NCBI GenBank assembly: GCA_964369225.1
Contig: CAYJER010000002.1
Span: forward strand, 1-64,000
Reading direction: 5' to 3'
Origin: SIG603 sp964369225
Lineage (GTDB): Bacteria; Bacillota; Clostridia; Oscillospirales; Acutalibacteraceae
DNA: 64,000 bases
Shown here: positions 59,433 through 64,000 of the stretch, in pieces
How the letters are laid out: every line of letters begins with the position of its first letter
Position numbering within the stretch: position 1 is the stretch's first letter
The notes under the pieces: model-generated
Seen by the model: only the letters and a program-made list of their open reading frames with translations
The model's database searches: none
What the model was told of the DNA's origin: nothing
Program-made: the position numbers and the translations under genes

Positions 59433-60284
59433 TTATTTCTCGGCGAATTTATATGCTAGAATTGAAGCTAGCACACAAACTACTAGTCCTATTGCTAACT
59501 CAGTGCCACCTATAGGTATTAACTGTCCGTCAACAAAGAAGTTTTGATAGATAATGCTTATGATTGAAGCTATTACAAAACCTACAACGCCCCAATATGC
59601 TTTATATGGATATTTTTTAATTAACATTTCTATAAACTTTGCTCCGCCTAACATTCCACCTACTACACCTAAACCGAAAGGAATAAGTATTAACGCAGAT
59701 GATAACATTAAGTCAGGCTCTGTTAAATTTTTAATAGTTTGAATTGTTGGTTCATAGTAGCCTATAGTCATTAAAACTGCTGAACCACTAATTCCAGGAA
59801 TTATCATGGTTAATGATGATACAATACCAACAAAAAATAATGCAACATAGCCAAAGAAATCCATTCCCTCAAAAGAAACCTCGTTTTCTCCTGCGAAGAA
59901 AGCTAAAGATAAGACCAATGCCGCTGAAAGAATAAATGTTAGTATATGGGCAATTCCCGGTTTTTCACCACTAGCTTTTTGAACTAACATTGGTAATCCA
60001 CCGATGATTGCACCAACGAACAACATAATTGTTATAAACAGGTGATTTTGTAGTCCGAAGTCAATTACTCTTGTTAGTGTTAATAATGAAAGCAGTATAC
60101 CTATACCAATCGGTAGCAAGAACTTTAAATTCTCTTTAAAGTTTTTAAAGAAGTTACCGAGTGCAGATATGAACTGTTCATATATTCCAAGTGTAAGAGC
60201 TAAAGTTCCTCCGCTTATTCCTGGTACTAAGTTAGCTAGTCCCATTAAAAAGCCTTTTGCTGTTAGAATTAAGTTTTTAATCAT
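59433..60284 (-). CDS. DUF368 (PopT-type) membrane protein
   Basis: A 283-residue protein with about eight helices and the DUF368 signature GLANLVPGISGGTLALTLGIYE near residue 15, repeated as SLTMIIPGISGSAVLMTIGYYE near 157, an internal duplication. DUF368 proteins (PopT) have been reported to flip undecaprenyl phosphate back to the inner leaflet, recycling the lipid carrier for wall and polymer synthesis. That would serve the GT-C and GT2 enzymes elsewhere in the window. It lies 19 nt after the fumarase gene. Confidence 0.88.
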   Translation of the reverse strand: MIKNLILTAKGFLMGLANLVPGISGGTLALTLGIYEQFISALGNFFKNFKENLKFLLPIGIGILLSLLTLTRVIDFGLQNHLFITIMLFVGAIIGGLPMLVQKASGEKPGIAHILTFILSAALVLSLAFFAGENEVSFEGMDFFGYVALFFVGIVSSLTMIIPGISGSAVLMTIGYYEPTIQTIKNLTEPDLMLSSALILIPFGLGVVGGMLGGAKFIEMLIKKYPYKAYWGVVGFVIASIISIIYQNFFVDGQLIPIGGTELAIGLVVCVLASILAYKFAEK

Positions 60285-60303
60285 TTAAATTTTAACCTTT
60301 CCT

Positions 60304-61143
60304 TTATATTACGGCAGCTGCATGTCTTGTTACATGGCAACCAACATTTACCGCTACAGGAAGACCAGCAATATGTGTAGGGAATTGCTCGATATTTACT
60401 GCTAGTGCTGTAATTTCTCCGCCAAATCCTTGTGGGCCTATTCCTGTTTGGTTAAGTTTACTTAAGATTTCAGCCTCTAAACTAGCATAATATTCATTAC
60501 TGTTTCTAAGTTTAACATCACGGCACAAAGCTTTTTTAGCTAAGACTGCACTGTACTCAAAGTCACCGCCTATGCCTATTCCCAAAACAACAGGCGGACA
60601 TGGATTACTGCCAGCTTTTACAACTGTGTCTACTATAAACTCAATTATGTTTTCTTTTGTTGCTGATGGATTAAACATCTTAATGGCAGACATATTCTCA
60701 CTGCCAAAGCCTTTTGGTGCGGCTGTCAGTTTTATCTTGTCGCCTTGAACCAACCTAGTATGGATTATTGCAGGCGTATTGTCATTCGTGTTTTTTCGCA
60801 TAATTGGGTCTGCTACCACCGAACACCTAAGCAAACCATCAATATAAGCTTTTCTGACACCATCGTTTACAGCCTGTTCAAAATCACCAACTATATGTAC
60901 CTCTTGTCCTATTTCTGCAAACAAGACAGCCATACCTGTATCTTGACAAACTGGTATATCCATCTCGGTAGCCGCATTAATATTATCACACAAATCAAAT
61001 AATATAGCCTTGCCTAGTTCATCGCTTTCATTTTGGGCAGAACTTTTTATAATTGCAGTCAAATCGTTCGGTAAAAACTTATTGGCTCTTACAAAAAGTT
61101 CTGCAACTGTATTTACTATTAATTCTGAATTAATTTCTCTCAT
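60304..61143 (-). CDS. Class I fumarate hydratase / L-tartrate dehydratase, alpha subunit
   Basis: A 279-residue protein matching the N-terminal (alpha) half of [4Fe-4S] class I fumarases. The three cluster cysteines are expected in PVCQDTGMAV (near 60), SNPCPPVVLGIGIGG (near 180) and the C-terminal NVGCHVTRHAAAVI. The beta subunit (about 185 residues), normally the next gene, is absent: DUF368 follows directly. It must therefore pair with a beta subunit encoded elsewhere or be non-functional. AGGAG precedes the ATG. Confidence 0.9.
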   Translation of the reverse strand: MREINSELIVNTVAELFVRANKFLPNDLTAIIKSSAQNESDELGKAILFDLCDNINAATEMDIPVCQDTGMAVLFAEIGQEVHIVGDFEQAVNDGVRKAYIDGLLRCSVVADPIMRKNTNDNTPAIIHTRLVQGDKIKLTAAPKGFGSENMSAIKMFNPSATKENIIEFIVDTVVKAGSNPCPPVVLGIGIGGDFEYSAVLAKKALCRDVKLRNSNEYYASLEAEILSKLNQTGIGPQGFGGEITALAVNIEQFPTHIAGLPVAVNVGCHVTRHAAAVI

Positions 61144-61172
61144 CTATTCTCCTAAAATTTTCATGCAAACTA

Positions 61173-61646
61173 TTATCTCTCACGACGAGAAAAACCGCCA
61201 CCACGTTTAGTCTCGGTATTTCTTTTAAGTGCAGACATTTTTTCATCACTAGTTTGCTTAAATTGCGACATCATATCTTCAAATGTCCCTGCTTGACTTT
61301 TAGATTGCCACTCGAAATCTCCCGGTCTTGCAGGAGTCTGTGGTGCTGGAGCCGGTCTGTTATATCTAGGTGTCCTAACAGGCCTTTCTTGTCTTGGCGC
61401 ACGAGGAGTTTCAGGTTCAGCCTTTTTCATTGAAAGTGCAATTTTGCCTTCTACCGAAACAGAAATAACCTTAACTTTAACCTCTTGCCCCTCTTTTACA
61501 AAATCAGAAATTTCTTTAACAAAAGTAGAAGCGATCTCAGAGATATGTACCATACCTGTTTTGCCCTCTGCAAAATCTACAAACGCCCCGAATTTTGTAA
61601 CTCCTGTTACCTTGCCCTCAAATATTTGTCCTACCTCAATTTGCAT
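61173..61646 (-). CDS. S1-domain RNA-binding protein (YabR/general stress protein 13-like)
   Basis: A 157-residue protein with one S1 domain (residues 3-72: VGQIFEGKVTGVTKFGAFVDF…GMVHISEIA) and a Pro/Arg/Gln-rich disordered tail ending in KRGGGFSRRER. YabR-like proteins associate with RNA or ribosomes. It follows divIC by 29 nt, the B. subtilis order divIC-yabR. AGAGGA lies upstream of the ATG. Confidence 0.9.
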   Translation of the reverse strand: MQIEVGQIFEGKVTGVTKFGAFVDFAEGKTGMVHISEIASTFVKEISDFVKEGQEVKVKVISVSVEGKIALSMKKAEPETPRAPRQERPVRTPRYNRPAPAPQTPARPGDFEWQSKSQAGTFEDMMSQFKQTSDEKMSALKRNTETKRGGGFSRRER

Positions 61647-61675
61647 ATGTTTAATCCTCTCAATTTAATGATAGT

Positions 61676-61978
61676 TTAATTTCCACCAATATTCACAAAG
61701 ACTCTTTCATCATTCTTTGCATACCCAAACTCTTCTCTTGCGTAATCCTCTGCAAAACTGTCTTTGTCAAACTCGTTTTCATCCATAGTGAGCTCTAATT
61801 GCGCATTGGTAAGTTCTTGCGCAGATATAAGCGCCTTATATTCGTTTGTCTGTTCTTGCATTTGCCCTATCTGAATGTTTTGTCTAACAATCATAACACC
61901 AAAAAACAACATTAACCCCAACACTGAAACTTTTAGCAGTAGACTACCTTTATAACGTTTTATTTGAATTTCTTTCAA
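61676..61978 (-). CDS. divIC: FtsB/DivIC-family septum formation initiator
   Basis: A 100-residue bitopic protein: a short basic N-terminus (KEIQIKRYKG), one membrane helix, a coiled coil (EQTNEYKALISAQELTNAQL) and the conserved end YAREEFGYAKNDERVFV. It stabilises the division complex with FtsL/DivIB. The open frame reaches 62029 without a ribosome site. I chose the TTG at 61978, since AAAGGTGA lies 5 nt upstream and the resulting N-terminus fits the family. Confidence 0.85.
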   Translation of the reverse strand: MKEIQIKRYKGSLLLKVSVLGLMLFFGVMIVRQNIQIGQMQEQTNEYKALISAQELTNAQLELTMDENEFDKDSFAEDYAREEFGYAKNDERVFVNIGGN

Positions 61979-62084
61979 TTTAATCACCTTTTCAAACACA
62001 AAAATTTCTCTTCTAATAAGAAAAATCACATAAATATATTATAAACTATTATGATACCTTTTTGCAATAGTTTTCTCGAAAAAA

Positions 62085-62405
62085 TTAGGTCTTTTTTTGC
62101 TTTTGTTTCGCTTTATAGTTTATGCGTAGTTTTCTTGTCGATTTTAGCGGATAAAACAAATATAACACACATGAAAATCCAATAACATGTAATGCAATTT
62201 GAAAAAATCTTGGTATTCCATGGTTTATTACAAGAGCTACTATAAATGTTAACATACATGTAATGGCGGTAAATGTAAAATCTAAGAGGAAAGTTAAAAT
62301 TTTTTTATCTACAAAAAGTGATATTTTTCTGAACAAAGTATAAACCAGGGCTAATATTACTCCTACCACTAGAGAAAGGACAATTGTCTGCTCACAAAAA
62401 CCCAT
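62085..62405 (-). CDS. yabQ: Spore cortex protein YabQ
   Basis: A 106-residue protein with three or four membrane helices and a strongly basic C-terminus (RKLRINYKAKQKQKKT). Sequence is poorly conserved, but size, topology and position between yabP and divIC match YabQ, which is needed for cortex formation during sporulation. AGAGGG lies upstream of the ATG. Confidence 0.82.
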   Translation of the reverse strand: MGFCEQTIVLSLVVGVILALVYTLFRKISLFVDKKILTFLLDFTFTAITCMLTFIVALVINHGIPRFFQIALHVIGFSCVLYLFYPLKSTRKLRINYKAKQKQKKT

Positions 62406-62422
62406 GTAACTGCCCTCTCAAT

Positions 62423-62695
62423 CTATTTAAATATGCGCTTAAATTTGTTATTTGCATCTTTTTCTAGGTAAGTTACACTGTTTATCTTGCCTTTAATAAG
62501 AATTTCACCTGTTTGAGAGTCAAGAGTATCTACAAACAGGTTTTCACCCTTTATTACAAGCGGACCTAAATCGGTGGCTAGCAACACCGTTTCTTGTGAG
62601 AGATATTTAATTTTTCTAACAGAGTCAGCAGAGATTTTTTCTCTAGACAAAATGCTTAAGGTTTGTTGTTTTTTTAGCTCTTTTTCATACTGCAT
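62423..62695 (-). CDS. yabP: Sporulation protein YabP
   Basis: A 90-residue soluble protein of the YabP/YqfC family. The core LATDLGPLVIKGENLFVDTLDSQTGEILIKGKI is characteristic. It lies 17 nt before yabQ in the standard yabP-yabQ pair, which supports an endospore-forming host. AAAGGTG precedes the ATG. Confidence 0.9.
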   Translation of the reverse strand: MQYEKELKKQQTLSILSREKISADSVRKIKYLSQETVLLATDLGPLVIKGENLFVDTLDSQTGEILIKGKINSVTYLEKDANNKFKRIFK

Positions 62696-62759
62696 ATAAA
62701 TTCACCTTTCTAAATAAAAAAGAATGTTAATTATTAGTATGAATTTTTTTAAGCGTTTA

Positions 62760-63008
62760 TTACTGTTCTGCTACTACTTTATACATTTGGTCAACGTCCT
62801 CTTTTTTTGCGAACTCTAATACTTTTACTACTTCAATTTTTATAAGTCTTGCTCCAAATTGAATTTCTACAATATCGCCTGTTTTTACATCATAAGATGC
62901 CCTTGCAATTTTTCCGTTTACTGTTATTTTTCCAGCGTCGCAAGCCTCGTTTGCAACAGTTCTTCTTTTTATTAATCTTGAAACTTTTAAATATTTATCT
63001 AATCTCAT
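62760..63008 (-). CDS. S4-domain RNA-binding protein (RqcP/YabO-like)
   Basis: An 82-residue single S4 domain (MRLDKYLKVSRLIKRRTVANEACDAGKITVNG by position 1-32). Such proteins (RqcP, formerly YabO) bind the stalled 50S ribosome and 23S rRNA and assist Ala-tailing in ribosome quality control. It lies between hup and yabP, the usual Firmicute location. AGAGGT lies in front of the ATG. Confidence 0.9.
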   Translation of the reverse strand: MRLDKYLKVSRLIKRRTVANEACDAGKITVNGKIARASYDVKTGDIVEIQFGARLIKIEVVKVLEFAKKEDVDQMYKVVAEQ

Positions 63009-63032
63009 ATACTACCTCTTTAATATGAAAAT

Positions 63033-63050
63033 GGGACGGATTACCGTCCC
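63033..63050 (-). terminator. Hairpin after hup
   Basis: A perfect 7-bp stem GGGACGG/CCGTCCC, loop of four, followed on the minus strand by ATTTTCATATT. The weak T-tract suggests partial termination or a processing stem between hup and the S4 gene. Confidence 0.6.
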
Positions 63051-63063
63051 TTGTGTAAGTTAA

Positions 63064-63339
63064 TTAAGCGTTAACTATGTCCTTTAGTGATTTACCTGGT
63101 TTAAACGCAGGTGATTTTGAAGCTGAAATCTCAAGTATATCATTAGTGCGTGGGTTTCTACCTGTTCTAGCCTTTCTCTCTCTGGTTTCAAATGTACCAA
63201 AACCTACAAGTTGCACTTTATCGCCCTCTTTTAAAGCCTCAGTGATTGATGAAAGTACTGCTGATAATGCTGCCTCTGAATCCTTTTTAGTTAGACCTGC
63301 CTTCTCAGATATAGCTGCGACTAATTCTGTTCTATTCAT
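63064..63339 (-). CDS. hup: HU-type DNA-binding protein
   Basis: A 91-residue nucleoid protein with the canonical start MNRTELVAAISEKAGLTKKD, the arm motif VGFGTFETRERKARTGRNPRT and the end FKPGKSLKDIVNA. It bends DNA and compacts the chromosome. GGAGG lies 8 nt before the ATG, and a strong hairpin follows. Its place between mazG and the S4 gene is common in Clostridia. Confidence 0.95.
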   Translation of the reverse strand: MNRTELVAAISEKAGLTKKDSEAALSAVLSSITEALKEGDKVQLVGFGTFETRERKARTGRNPRTNDILEISASKSPAFKPGKSLKDIVNA

Positions 63340-63358
63340 TTCTTTTTCCTCCGATATT

Positions 63359-64000
63359 TTATATCTTATTTATTATATTTTGAGTATATTTCGCTAAAGC
63401 CTCTTCTGCATCTATCCCATTTTTCTCTGCTAGATTAACAATTTGCGCCAACGCTACCGCTATAGAATTTTCTGTGATATCACCCTCTATAAAGGCTGAA
63501 TCAAATTCTTTTATGTTATACTTAGTAGCTTTTTTAACAAATTTTTGATATCTCATTAAAGACGGCATTGCCTTGGTGATACTTTGGATATTTTCCTTAA
63601 TATCTTTTTGCCCTTTCGTCTCTATCTTGATTTTATCCCAATTGCTTAGAATTTCATCTGTAGAATTTACTTGAGTGTCAGAAAATACATGGGGATGTCT
63701 AATTACAAGTTTACTTGCAATATCATTAATAACGTCGTAAAAATCAAAATTTCCAATCTCTTTTTCTATTTGGCTGTGAAACACTAACTGCAACAATACA
63801 TCACCTAGCTCTTCCCTTAAAAGCTCAGGGTCGGCATTGTCGATAGCTTCGATCGCCTCATATGTTTCTTCAAGGAACTCACGTCTGATGCTTTGATGTG
63901 TCTGAGCTTTATCCCAATCGCATCCGTTTTCAGATCTTAATGCTTCCATGATTTTAAGCAAATCTTTCAATTCCAATTTTTGGCTTAAATCTATATCGAA
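63359..64000 (-). CDS. MazG-type nucleoside triphosphate pyrophosphohydrolase, 5' end cut by the window
   Basis: The window holds 213 codons of an open frame that runs off the edge. MazG signatures are clear: GCDWDKAQTHQSIRREFLEETYEAIEAID, EELGDVLLQLVFHSQI (EExxE…D metal site) and VIRHPHVF. A TTG at 63976 gives a 205-residue protein but has no ribosome site, and the frame stays open to the edge (FDIDLSQK before it). The gene could thus be longer, perhaps a YabN-type fusion with an N-terminal tetrapyrrole-methylase domain, as in the B. subtilis yabN-yabO-yabP order. It removes non-canonical or toxic NTPs. Confidence 0.88.
   Translation of the reverse strand, partial: FDIDLSQKLELKDLLKIMEALRSENGCDWDKAQTHQSIRREFLEETYEAIEAIDNADPELLREELGDVLLQLVFHSQIEKEIGNFDFYDVINDIASKLVIRHPHVFSDTQVNSTDEILSNWDKIKIETKGQKDIKENIQSITKAMPSLMRYQKFVKKATKYNIKEFDSAFIEGDITENSIAVALAQIVNLAEKNGIDAEEALAKYTQNIINKI

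Overview
The window looks like chromosome of a low-GC, endospore-forming Clostridia-type Firmicute, probably a gut anaerobe. The evidence is the strongly AT-rich DNA, the yabP-yabQ-divIC sporulation/division cluster, Firmicute-type Shine-Dalgarno sites, the EcfA1-A2-T module, DUF5711 and SEC-C proteins, formate-THF ligase, and glycosidases suited to fucosylated host glycans. No phage, insertion sequence or CRISPR array was found.

Layout. 1-335: tRNA-Arg(ACG) with a hairpin behind it and a tRNA-like relic in front. 336-6424: three tandem GT-C-type membrane glycosyltransferase paralogues and an intracellular GH29 alpha-L-fucosidase. 6573-10831: a SEC-C protein under a 15-bp inverted-repeat operator, an AEC transporter with a small membrane protein, and an EF-G-like GTPase with altered G motifs. 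11000-15066: a MacB-type ABC transporter, then an ArsR regulator with a DUF318-family metal permease carrying Cys-rich tandem repeats. 15129-22609: a 1753-residue secreted beta-helix protein (GH141-like) and a cytoplasmic six-hairpin glycosidase-like protein. 22757-27914: a siderophore ABC uptake operon that starts with a flavin-split-barrel-like protein and ends with a broken DtxR-family regulator. 28072-36435: two divergent cassettes, each with one MarR regulator and two ABC exporter half-transporters. 36565-41094: a two-component system broken in both genes (amber codon in the regulator, frameshift in the kinase) beside a GT2-GtrA-phosphodiester-glycosidase fusion whose promoter carries response-regulator-type direct repeats. 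41528-50593: phosphoesterase, upp, rpiB, tsaB, tsaE, fhs, a RodA/FtsW protein, an ABC-F ATPase and an acetate-transporter-family protein. 50716-64000: ClpE-like unfoldase, pgsA, cvpA-like, DUF5711, truA, ecfT-A2-A1, DUF368, an orphan class I fumarase alpha subunit, S1 protein, divIC, yabQ, yabP, S4 protein, hup, and a MazG domain cut by the window edge.

Main points of interest. Three regulators within about 16 kb (DtxR, OmpR-type regulator, histidine kinase) are disrupted while the transport or envelope genes beside them look intact, which suggests recent loss of regulation. Several promoters carry perfect or near-perfect palindromes (SEC-C gene, arsR, siderophore operon, marR, clpE). A family of interspersed repeats containing a terminator hairpin lies just behind at least three unrelated genes. 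All functional assignments come from reading the sequence and recalling families; no database search was run.
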